A DNA stretch of 64,000 bases from Streptomyces sp. SCUT-3 (GCF_014083985.1 NZ_CP046907.1:1592001-1656000); one strand, 5' to 3'; counted from the first letter of the stretch, positions 42,900 through 51,664 are shown. Program-made: numbers and translations. The notes: a model not told the origin generated them from the letters alone.

Positions 42900-43653
42900 G
42901 GCCGAACATCCGCGTCACGGGGCCGTGGGCGGCCCCTCCGAGGACCAGTGCCGCACCTCCGACGATCGCCCAGGTCACCGCGGCGTAGGGGCCGGGGGCG
43001 GACACGCCGCCTCCGAGTGCGTCGTCGAAGGCCGTGGTGCGCTCCACCCCTCCCATCCGGCCCGGGGGCCAGGCGCGGGCGTCCACCCGTGCGCTGACGG
43101 CATCGCGGGGCACGCCGCCGTTGTCGTCGGTCAGGTGCATGCGCGAGTCCACCGAGGTGGCGCGGTCGTCGCCGAGGAGGAACAGTGACCCCTCCTCAAC
43201 CTCGGTCTTCTTCAGGCCGCCGAACACCGCCGAGGCCTCGCCCTCGAGGTAGGGCTCGTCGACGGACTCGCCGTTGACGATCAGGCGCCCGCGCTTGTCG
43301 CAGCACTGCACGGTGTCGCCGCCGACCGCGACCACCCGCTTGACCATGGGTACGTCGCCCCACAGCGAGTCGTTGAAGATCACCACGTCCCCGCGGCGGA
43401 CGTCATCGCCGTCGATCCGCTGGGCGAGGACGCGGTCGCCGACCTCCAGGGTGGGGTCCATCGACCCGCTCGGCACGGTCACCGGCTGGTACTGGACGGC
43501 GCCCCATGCGAAGCCGCCGAGGAAGAGCACCGTCCCGACCGCGACCGCGGCGTTGGACAGGATGCCGCCCAGGCGGCCGCGCCCGGGCCGCGGGCCCGGA
43601 GGGTGGGACCGCGGACCGGTCGTCGCGCCACTGGTTCCGGTGCTGGTCGTCAT
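42892..43653 (-). CDS. sipZ: Type I signal peptidase (SipZ-like)
   Basis: This 253-residue membrane serine protease removes signal peptides of secreted proteins. The nucleophile is S64 in PSGSMDPTL and the general base is K105 in VPMVKRVVAVGGD; GDDRATSVDSR is box E. There is one N-terminal transmembrane helix (about 33-53) and a C-terminal one (about 220-240). It is fourth of four consecutive sip genes. The symbol is assigned by order relative to the sipW-X-Y-Z cluster known in S. lividans, which is an inference. Confidence 0.88.
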   Translation of the reverse strand: MTTSTGTSGATTGPRSHPPGPRPGRGRLGGILSNAAVAVGTVLFLGGFAWGAVQYQPVTVPSGSMDPTLEVGDRVLAQRIDGDDVRRGDVVIFNDSLWGDVPMVKRVVAVGGDTVQCCDKRGRLIVNGESVDEPYLEGEASAVFGGLKKTEVEEGSLFLLGDDRATSVDSRMHLTDDNGGVPRDAVSARVDARAWPPGRMGGVERTTAFDDALGGGVSAPGPYAAVTWAIVGGAALVLGGAAHGPVTRMFGRA

Positions 43654-43685
43654 GGCCGCACCCTACCCGCCGGTCACCCGAACGG

Positions 43686-44624
43686 TCAGCCGCGCGGACC
43701 GTCCTCCTCCCGGGCCTTCACCCGGTCCTTGCGGCGGCGCCACAGCACCAGCGGGACGGCCCCGGCCAGTCCGAGGGCGGCGGGGGCGGCGCCGACGAGG
43801 GGCGCGGCCAGTCCGTTGGCCTCGAAGGTGTCCGGCACCGACAGGGTGGTCCAGCGGTCCACCGGCCAGGCGATGACGACGGCCCGGCCCACGACCTCGT
43901 CCACCGGGACCGTGCCGCCGCCGGGCAGGTCCTGGTGGTAGCGGGAGTCCATGGAGTCCTGGCGGTGGTCGCCCATGACCCAGATGCGGTCCGCGGGGAT
44001 CTTGACGGGCCCGAAGGGCTTGTCGCCGCAGGGGGTGTTGCCGGGGAAGACGTACGCCTTCTCGTCCAGCGCCTTGCCGTTGACCCGGACCGGGCCGGTG
44101 CCCGAGCACTCCACGGTGTCGCCGCCGATCGCGATGACCCGCTTGATCAGGTCCTGGTCCTCGGACGACGGCATGAGGCCGACGAAGCCGAGGACGTTGC
44201 GGAAGGCCGTGGAGACCGCGTTGCCCTCGGGCTCGGGGGCGGCGGTGAGCCAGCCGCCCGGGTCGTGGAAGACGACCACCTCGCCGCGCTCCGGCTCGGA
44301 ACCGAACCACGGGGTGAGCTTGTCGACCAGGACCCGGTCGCCCCGCTGCAGGGTGTTCTGCATGGAGTCGGACGGGATCGAGAACGCCTGGACCAGGAAG
44401 GTCTTGATCAGCAGTGCCAGGATCAGGGCGATGCCGATGAGGATCGGCAGTTCCTTCCAGAAGGAGCGCTGCTTCTCCTCGTGCTCCCCGGAGCCCTCCG
44501 GACCGCTGTCCCGCCCGTCCCGGCCGCCGGCCGCTCCGGGCCGCTCACCGGCCCGGTCTGCCCCGTTCGCGGCCTCTTCGGGCTCTCCCGGTCCGGACCG
44601 TGCGCCGACCACAAGGTCCCCCAC
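43686..44624 (-). CDS. sipY: Type I signal peptidase (SipY-like)
   Basis: This 312-residue signal peptidase has catalytic S87 (IPSDSMQNTL) and K161 (LIKRVIAIGGD). Box E is GDHRQDSMDSR. The first 53 residues are an acidic, Gly-rich cytoplasmic tail. It has an N-terminal transmembrane helix and a clear C-terminal one (LVGAAPAALGLAGAVPLVLW), giving outside-facing catalysis anchored at both ends. The GTG at 44624 has GAGGAGA. Its first 80 bases overlap the 3' end of the preceding sip frame. Confidence 0.9.
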   Translation of the reverse strand: MGDLVVGARSGPGEPEEAANGADRAGERPGAAGGRDGRDSGPEGSGEHEEKQRSFWKELPILIGIALILALLIKTFLVQAFSIPSDSMQNTLQRGDRVLVDKLTPWFGSEPERGEVVVFHDPGGWLTAAPEPEGNAVSTAFRNVLGFVGLMPSSEDQDLIKRVIAIGGDTVECSGTGPVRVNGKALDEKAYVFPGNTPCGDKPFGPVKIPADRIWVMGDHRQDSMDSRYHQDLPGGGTVPVDEVVGRAVVIAWPVDRWTTLSVPDTFEANGLAAPLVGAAPAALGLAGAVPLVLWRRRKDRVKAREEDGPRG

Positions 44625-45558
44625 GTCGTCTCCTCACTGCGCGCTGCCACCTGCCCCGTGTGCGGTGCAGGCCCACCACTCCCATAACGAGCGGGAGTTC
44701 CGCAGGAGTCGGGAGCTGAATGATTCCTTGGTGATTATTGGCCGAATCCGGGACGGTTGTCGCCCCGGCACGCGCGTCGGCGACCGATGCGTAGGGGTCC
44801 GGGTCGCCCAGTCCGCGCCAGTGGCCGATCGGCCACGCCACGGCGAACGCCCTGCCGACCACCAGGTCCTCGGACACGGTACCGCCTCCGGGACCGTCCT
44901 GGTGGTAGCGGGAGTCCGAGGAGTTGGCGCGGTGGTCCCCCATCACCCACAGGCGGCCGGCCGGGACCTTCACGTCGAATTCCAGGTGGGAGGGCTCGTT
45001 GCCGGGTTTGACGTACGGCTCGTCCAGCGGCGTGCCGTTCACCGTGACCCTGCCTTTCGCGTCGCAGCACGCCACGGTGTCGCCGCCGACCGCGATCACC
45101 CGTTTGATCAGGTCCTGCTCGTCGGCCGAGGGCAGCAGGCCGACGAAGGTGAAGAACTGCTTGAGCTGCTTGATCCCGGGCGGGGCGTCCTCCTCCGGCT
45201 GCTCCTTCAGCCAGCGGCCCGGGTCGCGGAAGACGACGACGTCGCCCCTTCGGGGTTCGGCCCCGAACCAGGGGGTGAGCTTGTCGACGACCACCCGGTC
45301 GCCGACCCGGATGGTCTGCTCCATGGAGCCGGAGGGGATGGAGAACGCCTGGATCAGGAAGGTCTTGAGCACGAGCGCGATGAGCAGCGCCGCCCCGATC
45401 AGCAGCGGGATCTCCTTGAGCGCCCCGCGACGGCGCCGGCGCCGGATCCGCCGGACGGTGCGGCGCCGTTCGGCCCTGCCGGGCCGGGTGCGGGGTTCGT
45501 CCGGAGTCCGGGGCTGCACGCGGTGGTGTCCGGACCGCGGCCGGCCCCGGCTACCCAT
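44545..45558 (-). CDS. sipX: Type I signal peptidase (SipX-like) with atypical C-terminal tail
   Basis: This 337-residue signal peptidase has catalytic S78 (IPSGSMEQTI), K152 (LIKRVIAVGGD) and box E GDHRANSSDSR. The N-terminus is a highly basic cytoplasmic stretch (RRIRRRRRRG) before the transmembrane helix at about 50-70. After the catalytic domain (about residue 255) comes a 75-residue tail with no clear membrane helix, rich in Arg and Gly, that overlaps the next sip gene by 80 bases in another frame. The tail region around 44690-44760 is comparatively AT-rich. Either the tail is genuine for SipX or the original stop has been lost. Confidence 0.87.
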   Translation of the reverse strand: MGSRGRPRSGHHRVQPRTPDEPRTRPGRAERRRTVRRIRRRRRRGALKEIPLLIGAALLIALVLKTFLIQAFSIPSGSMEQTIRVGDRVVVDKLTPWFGAEPRRGDVVVFRDPGRWLKEQPEEDAPPGIKQLKQFFTFVGLLPSADEQDLIKRVIAVGGDTVACCDAKGRVTVNGTPLDEPYVKPGNEPSHLEFDVKVPAGRLWVMGDHRANSSDSRYHQDGPGGGTVSEDLVVGRAFAVAWPIGHWRGLGDPDPYASVADARAGATTVPDSANNHQGIIQLPTPAELPLVMGVVGLHRTRGRWQRAVRRRRGGPCGRRTVRTGRARRGRERGRPGR

Positions 45559-46297
45559 GGGTGCCGTCCGGGACCCGGTCGTAGGCCTCCGCGGTGTCGA
45601 GCCGGCGCCGGTGCCCGAAGGGCCACACCACCCAGTCGGCGCGTCCGACGACCTCGTCCACCGGGACCGTGCCGCCGCCCGGCTGCCCCAGGTGGTGCCG
45701 GGAGTCCGCGGAGTTGGAGCGGTGGTCGCCCATCACCCACAGCCGGCCGGCGGGGACGACGATGTCGAAGGGGACCGCGGAGGGCTCCTCGCCCGCGGGG
45801 AGGAAGCCGTCCTCGTGCACCGCGCGGCCGTTGACCGTGAGCCGCCCGTCCCGGTCGCAGCAGGTCACCCGGTCCCCGCCGACGCCGACCACGCGCTTGA
45901 CGAAGTCGGTGCCGTCGGGGCGGGCGAGGCCCAGCAGGTCCGCGGCCGCGTCCAGCGGTCCGTCACCGGCACCGGTGTCCGCCCCGTGGACGAAGGACCC
46001 CTCGCCGTCGAAGACCACGACGTCACCGCGGCGCGGGGAGTCCCCGAAGCGGTACGCCAGCTTGTTGACCAGGATGCGGTCGCCCGTGCGGAGGGCGGGC
46101 TCCATGGAGCGGCTGGGGATGAGGAAGGGCTGCACCACGAGGACGTTCACCAGGACGAGCAGGGTCAGGCAGGCCGCCAGGATCCAGGCCGCCTCCCGGA
46201 ACAGCACCGACTCCCGGAACAGCGCGGAGCGCGACCGCTCCTCCCGCACGGGTGCGGGGGCGCGGTCGCGCTCCGGGTGCTGTGCTTCGGTGTCCAT
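45551..46297 (-). CDS. sipW: Type I signal peptidase (SipW-like)
   Basis: This 248-residue signal peptidase has nucleophile S64 (IPSRSMEPAL) and base K134 (FVKRVVGVGGD). Box E reads GDHRSNSADSR. There is only an N-terminal transmembrane helix (about 36-58); the protein ends soon after the catalytic domain, which matches SipW, the member without a C-terminal anchor. It is first of the four sip genes, 73 bases after rplS, and overlaps the next gene by 8 bases. Confidence 0.9.
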   Translation of the reverse strand: MDTEAQHPERDRAPAPVREERSRSALFRESVLFREAAWILAACLTLLVLVNVLVVQPFLIPSRSMEPALRTGDRILVNKLAYRFGDSPRRGDVVVFDGEGSFVHGADTGAGDGPLDAAADLLGLARPDGTDFVKRVVGVGGDRVTCCDRDGRLTVNGRAVHEDGFLPAGEEPSAVPFDIVVPAGRLWVMGDHRSNSADSRHHLGQPGGGTVPVDEVVGRADWVVWPFGHRRRLDTAEAYDRVPDGTHG

Positions 46298-46370
46298 CGG
46301 GGGGAAAGCCTATCCGCCCGCCCCCGGGCACCGGTCACGCATGCGAATTGCGCCGGTCGGCCCGAAGGGC

Positions 46371-46718
46371 TCAGTTGTCGCGCTTCTCCTTGATCTTGGC
46401 GGCCTTGCCGCGCAGCTCGCGCAGGTAGTACAGCTTGGCGCGGCGGACGTCACCGCGGGTGACGACCTCGATCTTCTCGACGATCGGGGTGTGCACCGGG
46501 AAGGTGCGCTCGACGCCCACGCCGAAGCTGACCTTGCGGGCGGTGAAGGTCTCGCGGACACCGGAGCCCTGGCGGCGGATGACGACGCCCTTGAACTGCT
46601 GGACACGGGAGCGGTTGCCCTCGATGACCCGGACGTGGACGTTCACGGTGTCACCGGGACGGAAGGCCGGGACGTTGTCCCGGAGGGAACCGGCGTCGAC
46701 GCTGTCGAGCAGGTGCAT
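46371..46718 (-). CDS. rplS: 50S ribosomal protein L19
   Basis: This 115-residue L19 has the standard length. Motifs are [34 protein letters not shown] and [15 protein letters not shown]. It contacts both subunits at the ribosome interface. The order trmD-rplS-lepB is conserved in actinobacteria. A 129-bp gap separates it from trmD and shows no clear terminator. Confidence 0.97.
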   Translation of the reverse strand: MHLLDSVDAGSLRDNVPAFRPGDTVNVHVRVIEGNRSRVQQFKGVVIRRQGSGVRETFTARKVSFGVGVERTFPVHTPIVEKIEVVTRGDVRRAKLYYLRELRGKAAKIKEKRDN

Positions 46719-46847
46719 TTTCGGCTGCTTTCCTCGCTGATGCCACGGGTCATCAACGGAAGTGTCGTGATGATGGTCGAAGGCTGCGGCGTCCTGCGGT
46801 CGTCGGTCCCCCCGTGGCAGGGGCGCCCGCGGACGGACAGCAGCGGC

Positions 46848-47657
46848 TCATTCTTCCACGGTCTGCGGCGGCCGCCCAAATCGGCCGTCGGGGCCCTCGT
46901 CGAAGCCCAGCTCGCGCAGGAGCGCGCGGTCGTGCTTGTCCCACCCTGCGGGGCCGCAGCGCCCGATCAGGTCGGGGCGGTTGGTCGCGGTGCGGCGCAG
47001 CGCCTCGTCGCGCCGCCAGCGGGCGATCCTGCCGTGGTGGCCGCTCAGCAGGACCTCGGGCACCTCCCGGCCGCGCCACTGCGGGGGCTTGGTGTAGACG
47101 GGCCCCTCGAGCAGGTTGGCCATGGCCCCGGGGGCGAAGGAGTCGTCGCGGTGGGACTCGGCGTTGCCGAGCACTCCGGGCAGCAGCCGGGCGACGGCCT
47201 CGGTGATCACCAGGACGGCGGCCTCCCCGCCGGCCAGCACGTAGTCGCCGATGGAGACCTCGTGGACCTCGCAGCGCTGCCGGTACTCCTCCACCACCCG
47301 CCGGTCGATGCCCTCGTAGCGGGCGGGGGTGAACACCAGCCAGGGCTTGCCGGCCAGCTCCACGGCGAGCTCCTGGGTGAACGGCCGGCCGCTGGGGGTG
47401 GGGACGACCAGGACCGGTTCGCCCTCCCCGGAGGCGAGGACCTCGTCGAGCGCCTCGCCCCACGGCTCGGGTTTCATCACCATGCCGGGGCCGCCCCCGA
47501 AGGGGGTGTCGTCCACTGTGCGGTGCCGGTCGTGCGTCCAGTCGCGCAGGTCGTGCACGCGCACGTCGAGGCTGCCGCGGGCGCGCGCCCTGCCGACGAG
47601 CGAGACGTTCAGCGGCTCGAGGTACTCGGGGAAGATCGTGACGACGTCCAGGCGCAT
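46848..47657 (-). CDS. trmD: tRNA (guanine-37-N1)-methyltransferase
   Basis: This 269-residue SPOUT-class methyltransferase makes m1G37 in tRNAs and so prevents frameshifting. Knot motifs are present: RLDVVTIFPEYLEPL, DDTPFGGGPGMVMKPEP, RYEGIDRRV and EVSIGDYVLAGGEAA. The ATG overlaps the rimM stop as TGATG. It is followed by rplS. Confidence 0.96.
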   Translation of the reverse strand: MRLDVVTIFPEYLEPLNVSLVGRARARGSLDVRVHDLRDWTHDRHRTVDDTPFGGGPGMVMKPEPWGEALDEVLASGEGEPVLVVPTPSGRPFTQELAVELAGKPWLVFTPARYEGIDRRVVEEYRQRCEVHEVSIGDYVLAGGEAAVLVITEAVARLLPGVLGNAESHRDDSFAPGAMANLLEGPVYTKPPQWRGREVPEVLLSGHHGRIARWRRDEALRRTATNRPDLIGRCGPAGWDKHDRALLRELGFDEGPDGRFGRPPQTVEE

Positions 47658-48202
47658 CAGGTGCCGTCCCGCTCCGAGGCGATCTCGGCCCGCTCCGGGT
47701 CGAGCAGGCCGGGCGGCGGGTCGATGACCGCGCGCTGCTCCTCGAGGTCGATCTCGGGGACGATCTCGGCGACGAAGGGGATCATGACCTCCCTGCCGTC
47801 CGCGGTGGTGACGATCAGCAGGTCCTGCTGGGGCAGGTGGGAGATCTCGGTGATCCGCCCCACCTCGGTGCCGTCGACGGTGACCACGTCGAGGTCGATC
47901 AGCTGGTGGTCGTAGAACTCCTCGGGGTCCTCGGGGACCTCGGCGGGGTCGACCTCGGCGATGAGCAGGACGTTGCGCAGCGCCTCGGCCGCGGTGCGGT
48001 CGTGCACCCCCTCGAAGCGCAGCAGCAGCCTGCCGCTGTGCACCCGCCCGGTCTCGACGGTCAGGGGGCCGGCGGAGGCGGGGTCGGTGGCCAGCACCGC
48101 TCCGGGGCCGAGCCGCAGCTCGGGCTCGTCGGTGCGCACCTCGACGGTGACGTCGCCCTTGATGCCGTGGGCGCGGCCGATCCGGCCGACTACCAGCTGC
48201 AC
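47657..48202 (-). CDS. rimM: Ribosome maturation factor RimM
   Basis: This 181-residue 30S assembly factor acts on the head domain near S19. The N-terminal RimM domain begins [20 protein letters not shown], and the PRC-barrel C-terminal domain includes [17 protein letters not shown] and [15 protein letters not shown]. The GTG start at 48202 has GAAAGG upstream. It is separated from khpA by a hairpin and is coupled to trmD. Confidence 0.95.
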   Translation of the reverse strand: MQLVVGRIGRAHGIKGDVTVEVRTDEPELRLGPGAVLATDPASAGPLTVETGRVHSGRLLLRFEGVHDRTAAEALRNVLLIAEVDPAEVPEDPEEFYDHQLIDLDVVTVDGTEVGRITEISHLPQQDLLIVTTADGREVMIPFVAEIVPEIDLEEQRAVIDPPPGLLDPERAEIASERDGT

Positions 48203-48270
48203 AGTGGTTGACCTTTCTCGCGTGCCGCGCGGGGCGCGTCACGCCTGGCGGGACGGGGCGGGGACGACGA

Positions 48271-48304
48271 CGGGCCGGGAACGGCGTGAGCCGCACCCGG
48301 CCCG
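48271..48304 (-). terminator. Hairpin between khpA and rimM
   Basis: A 9-bp GC stem (48271-48279 with 48296-48304) has an inner 4-bp stem over gtga. It lies 36 bases after the khpA stop and may reduce read-through into rimM. Confidence 0.55.
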
Positions 48305-48339
48305 TGCCGGTGTTCCTTCGGGGGATCTCCCCCGGGCCT

Positions 48340-48579
48340 TCAGCGGACCTGGTCCACGTCGACGAGGTCGACACGGACACCCCGGCCGCCGAGGGCTCCC
48401 ACGACGGTGCGGAGCGCACGCGCGGTGCGGCCGTTGCGGCCGATCACCTTGCCGAGGTCGTCGGGGTGGACCCTGACCTCCAGCACGCGGCCACGGCGCA
48501 GGTTGCGCGAGGCGACCTGCACTTCCTCCGGATGGTCGACGATGCCCTTCACGAGGTGCTCGAGGGCCTCCTCGAGCAT
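48340..48579 (-). CDS. khpA: KH-domain RNA-binding protein KhpA
   Basis: This 79-residue single KH domain has the RNA-binding GxxG loop in KVIGRNGRTARALRTVV. It is the length of KhpA/YlqC, which partners KhpB/Jag in binding small RNAs and affects cell division in Gram-positives. The ATG is 2 bases after the rpsP stop, so it is cotranscribed and probably coupled. Confidence 0.94.
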   Translation of the reverse strand: MLEEALEHLVKGIVDHPEEVQVASRNLRRGRVLEVRVHPDDLGKVIGRNGRTARALRTVVGALGGRGVRVDLVDVDQVR

Positions 48580-48581
48580 GC

Positions 48582-49025
48582 TCAGGCCTCGGTGGACTCG
48601 GTGGACTCGGCAGCCTCGGCCGCCTCGTCCGCCTTCTTGTCCGACTTCTTGGCCTTCGGGGTGATGGCCTCACCCTTGGGCTCGTCCGCGGCCTCCTTGG
48701 AGACGGCCTCGAACAGGGCGCGCTTGTCGGCCTTGGGCTCGGCGACCTTCATCGGCTCCGGAGCCGGCAGGCCCTTGAACTTCTGCCAGTCGCCGGTGAC
48801 CTTGAGGATGGCCATGACGGGCTCGGTCGGCTGGGCGCCGACGGACAGCCAGTACTGGGCGCGCTCCGAGTCGACCTCGATGCGGGAGGGGTTCTGCACC
48901 GGGTGGTACAGGCCGATCTCCTCGATGGCCCGGCCGTCACGGCGGGTACGGGAGTCGGCGACGACGATGCGGTAGTGAGGCGAACGGATCTTGCCCAGAC
49001 GCTTCAGCTTGATCTTGACTGCCAC
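48582..49025 (-). CDS. rpsP: 30S ribosomal protein S16
   Basis: This 147-residue S16 starts [19 protein letters not shown] and continues [33 protein letters not shown]. It is longer than the E. coli protein (82 residues) because of a Lys/Ala/Glu-rich C-terminal tail that is common in actinobacteria. The GTG start follows GGAGACACC. It heads the rpsP-khpA-rimM-trmD-rplS run. Confidence 0.97.
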   Translation of the reverse strand: MAVKIKLKRLGKIRSPHYRIVVADSRTRRDGRAIEEIGLYHPVQNPSRIEVDSERAQYWLSVGAQPTEPVMAILKVTGDWQKFKGLPAPEPMKVAEPKADKRALFEAVSKEAADEPKGEAITPKAKKSDKKADEAAEAAESTESTEA

Positions 49026-49171
49026 GGGAGTGGTGTCTCCTGGTCTTGACGTGGTGGGCAGGCCGGACCGCCACGTGGGGTTGTGGAAGCCGGACGCCCG
49101 GCGGACGCGTCAGCCGAAGGAGAGAGGGGTCCTGCACGGCTGCCGAGTGCTCAGCGGACCATTCTGCCACA

Positions 49172-49762
49172 TCAGGCGGCGCCGGCCGCCTCCGGGATCC
49201 GGAAGGGCTCCTTGCAGGCGCCGCACACGATCGGCGCCTGGGCGAGGACCGACGGGACCACCCGCACGTTGCGCCCGCACCCGCAGACCGCCTTCACCCG
49301 CACGCCGCCGCCGGAGGAGCCGTGCCGGGCCGCGGGGCCGCGGAACGACTTGGACGTGTCGGTGGCGGTGGCCGCGGTGTGGGCGCGCAGCGCCTTGGCC
49401 AGGCGGTCGATCGTGGGCCGGTACAGGCGTCTGGTCTCCGGGCGCAGCACGACCAGGGAGAAGCCGCTGCTCGGATGCGGCTCCTCCGCGTGGTCGAGGC
49501 CGAGCTCGTCGGCGATCGCCAGGAAGCGACGGTTGTGGTAGCGGCCCGCGCGCGAGGTGTCCCGGATGCCGCGCGCGGCGGCGATCCCGTGGACCGCCTC
49601 GTGCAGCAGCCGCTCGAAGGAGAGCTCCGTCCCGCAGGCGGACGAGGACTCCCCGATCAGGGACTCGGGCGCGGCCAGGTCGGGCAGCTCGGGGTGGTGA
49701 CGTTGGATGTCGGACCACGCGAGGGCCAGTTCGGCGGCGAGAACAGGTGGTGTCGTGCTCAC
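49172..49762 (-). CDS. SprT-like putative zinc metalloprotein
   Basis: This 196-residue cytoplasmic protein has a zincin-like HExxH motif (FERLLHEAVHGIAAARG) followed by the third-ligand-like RYHNRRFLAIADELGL. The C-terminus has two paired cysteine groups (VCGCGRNVRVV and IVCGACKEPF) forming a zinc ribbon. This architecture resembles SprT/Spartan-like metalloproteases. Family membership is moderate and proteolysis is unproven. The GTG at 49762 lacks a good ribosome-binding site and the message may be leaderless. An 8-bp dyad lies 37-67 bases upstream. Confidence 0.65.
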   Translation of the reverse strand: MSTTPPVLAAELALAWSDIQRHHPELPDLAAPESLIGESSSACGTELSFERLLHEAVHGIAAARGIRDTSRAGRYHNRRFLAIADELGLDHAEEPHPSSGFSLVVLRPETRRLYRPTIDRLAKALRAHTAATATDTSKSFRGPAARHGSSGGGVRVKAVCGCGRNVRVVPSVLAQAPIVCGACKEPFRIPEAAGAA

Positions 49763-50152
49763 GTCGTGACAACGACGGAGGGTGCCTCCGTGTTCCGATA
49801 CGGGGCCATCCCAAATAATTTGCCCCGTACGGCCGCTCGCGGAGCGTGCGCGTACCGCGGGACGAGTGCGGACGACCCGGTGGAAGGCCGCGCAGGCCGG
49901 GGCGGAGGGCGCGGACGGTGCGGAACCGCCGGAGCGGCGGGCGGCACCCATCGGTGACTACCGGTGACGGCGCGGGCACGGAAGGACAATGGTAGCGCGC
50001 GCCCCGGCGCACGGGGGGCGCATGCGGGAAGCGCTGGTTCATCCGGGCGAAAACCCTGGACTACGGGCACGAAGCGGAGTTGTCTGGCACACGGGGAGTA
50101 CGCACGTGTCCGAGCGGGGGGACACCCGACGTCTGCAGATAGGGGCGGCCCT
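49763..50152. other. 390-bp divergent gap between the SprT-like and methyltransferase genes
   Basis: No secure gene is present. It contains a 7-bp hairpin (49775-49791) and the dyad TACGGGGC (49799-49806) / GCCCCGTA (49822-49829) around an AT-rich spacer (AAATAATTT), which is the likely promoter zone of the SprT-like gene. The methyltransferase frame remains open to 49964, so part of this gap could be coding. Confidence 0.5.
49799..49829. promoter_or_regulatory. TACGGGGC-n15-GCCCCGTA dyad
   Basis: This perfect 8-bp inverted repeat flanks a strikingly AT-rich 15-base spacer, in a window that is otherwise above 70 percent GC by eye. It is placed where the SprT-like gene's promoter should be. 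Confidence 0.5.
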
Positions 50153-51055
50153 GTGGCAGCTGTGCTCTTGTGGAACGGACCCCGCCAGGGGGCGGACGAC
50201 ACCCCGTCCCGGGCGCGCGCCCGCGACTGGGCGGAGATCCAGGAACGGATGCTGGTCCCGCTGTACGAGGCGGTGCACGAGCGGCTCGGGGTCGGCCCCC
50301 GTACCCGGCTGCTGGGGCTGGGCTGCGGCTCGGGGCTCGCCCTGCTGATGGCCGCGTGCCGGGGTGCGGCGGTGACCGGGGCCGACCCGGACGGCGAGCG
50401 GCTGGAGCTGGCACGGCAGCGGCTGCTCCCCGACGAGTGGCAGGCCGGGCCGACGCGCACGGCCCTGGTCCACGGCGGGCCCGGGGCCGTGGAGCGGGCG
50501 GCTCCTCCGGAGCGGCCGTTCAACCTCGTCACCCTGCTGGAGCCGTGGCCCGCCTGTGGGACGGGCGGGACGGGGCAGGGCGGGACACGGGAGGCGGACC
50601 TGGCGGCGGCCGCACGGCTGGCGGAGCCGGGCAGCCCGGTGGTGCTGGCCGGCCCGGACCCGTCCGGGCGCTGCGAGACGGCCGCCGTGCTGCGGCTGGC
50701 GGCCCGGCTCGCCGAGCCCCGGTGCGGCGGAAAGGCCCGGCGGGACGCGCCGGAAGGGTCTGACGCTGCGGAGGGGCCCGAGGAGCCGGGCGCGGCGGAG
50801 GAGCTGGAGCGGCCGGCCCTGCGGGCGGGGCTGCGTCCGCAGGGGTCCTGGCGGGTCGCGTGCCCGTTCGCCTACCCGGACCAGGAGAGCGCGGTGCGCG
50901 GGCTGCTGTCGACCGGCTGGTTCGACGCCGCGGTGGAGTCCGCCGGCGCCCGGCAGGTCGACAAGGAGCTGCGCGAGGTGCTGCACCCGTTCCGACGCCC
51001 GGACGGCACGGTGCGGATGGAGAACGACTTCCGGTACCTGGTGGCCCGGGTCTGA
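50153..51055 (+). CDS. SAM-dependent methyltransferase
   Basis: This 300-residue class I methyltransferase-like protein has the SAM-binding glycine motif RLLGLGCGSGLALLMAA at about residues 52-68 and an acidic end of strand 2 (VTGADPDGERLELAR). A Gly/Ala/Glu-rich insert occurs around 190-220. The C-terminus (FAYPDQESAVRGLLSTGWFD, then PFRRPDGTVRMENDFRYLV) looks conserved. The acceptor is unknown. The GTG at 50153 was chosen because upstream residues are unlike the family, but the start is uncertain. It converges with a GNAT gene. Confidence 0.7.
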   Translation: MAAVLLWNGPRQGADDTPSRARARDWAEIQERMLVPLYEAVHERLGVGPRTRLLGLGCGSGLALLMAACRGAAVTGADPDGERLELARQRLLPDEWQAGPTRTALVHGGPGAVERAAPPERPFNLVTLLEPWPACGTGGTGQGGTREADLAAAARLAEPGSPVVLAGPDPSGRCETAAVLRLAARLAEPRCGGKARRDAPEGSDAAEGPEEPGAAEELERPALRAGLRPQGSWRVACPFAYPDQESAVRGLLSTGWFDAAVESAGARQVDKELREVLHPFRRPDGTVRMENDFRYLVARV

Positions 51056-51130
51056 GCGGGTGCGGGCCGGTGGTACCGGCGGCGCCGGGGCTGCCGGGCC
51101 CGCCGGGTCCGGGGCGCGGCCGGCGGCCGG

Positions 51131-51664
51131 TCACGCCCCGGGCCACTCCTCGGCGGTCAGCGCGAACCGCTCGTGGTCGCGCCAGGCGTCGTTGATGTAG
51201 AGCATGCGCGGGGAGAACCCCTCGTGCCGGAACCCCAGGCGCCGGGCCATCGCCACGGAGCGGACGTTGTCGGGCTGGACGTTGATCTCCAGCCGGTGCA
51301 GCCCGAGCCCTCCGGGCAGGTCCGCGAAACAGCGGTCCACGACCAGGCGCAGTCCCTCGGTCATCCTCCCGGTGCCCGCGTACGGCAGGTAGGAGTCGTA
51401 GCCGAGGGCGGCGTTGCGGAAGCGGGCGCGCACGATGTTGGCGACGTTGACCTTGCCCACCAGGCCGCCGTCCTCGTCGTTCCAGATCAGGAACGTGCGC
51501 AGGGCGGAGCCCTGGCGGCGCAGCAGGTCGGGCAGGCCGTGCGGCTCGACGGGGTTCCACGGCCCTGTGTGGCCGGCGGAGCGGGTCACGGCGTCGGCGT
51601 AGACGGCGGCGTCACCGGGTGCGGGGGGACGGATGTGGACGCGCATGCGCCCATCATCCGCCAT
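51131..51664 (-). CDS. GNAT-family N-acetyltransferase (RimJ/RimL type)
   Basis: This 177-residue acetyltransferase has the RimJ/RimL pattern: VHIRPPAPGDAAVYADAV, an acetyl-CoA loop region in PYAGTGRMTEGLRLVVDRCF, and LEINVQPDNVRSVAMARRLGF, which is diagnostic of protein N-terminal or aminoglycoside-type GNATs. The start may be 51664 (used) or 51646 (MRVHIRPP); neither has a clearly spaced ribosome-binding site. It sits 31 bases after the ffh stop, on the opposite side of no obvious terminator. Confidence 0.83.
   Translation of the reverse strand: MADDGRMRVHIRPPAPGDAAVYADAVTRSAGHTGPWNPVEPHGLPDLLRRQGSALRTFLIWNDEDGGLVGKVNVANIVRARFRNAALGYDSYLPYAGTGRMTEGLRLVVDRCFADLPGGLGLHRLEINVQPDNVRSVAMARRLGFRHEGFSPRMLYINDAWRDHERFALTAEEWPGA

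Noticed and set aside
49775-49791. Hairpin containing GGAGG upstream of the SprT-like gene as a ribosome-binding-site thermosensor
   Set aside because: The GGAGG is about 19 bases from the GTG, too far to be its Shine-Dalgarno sequence.
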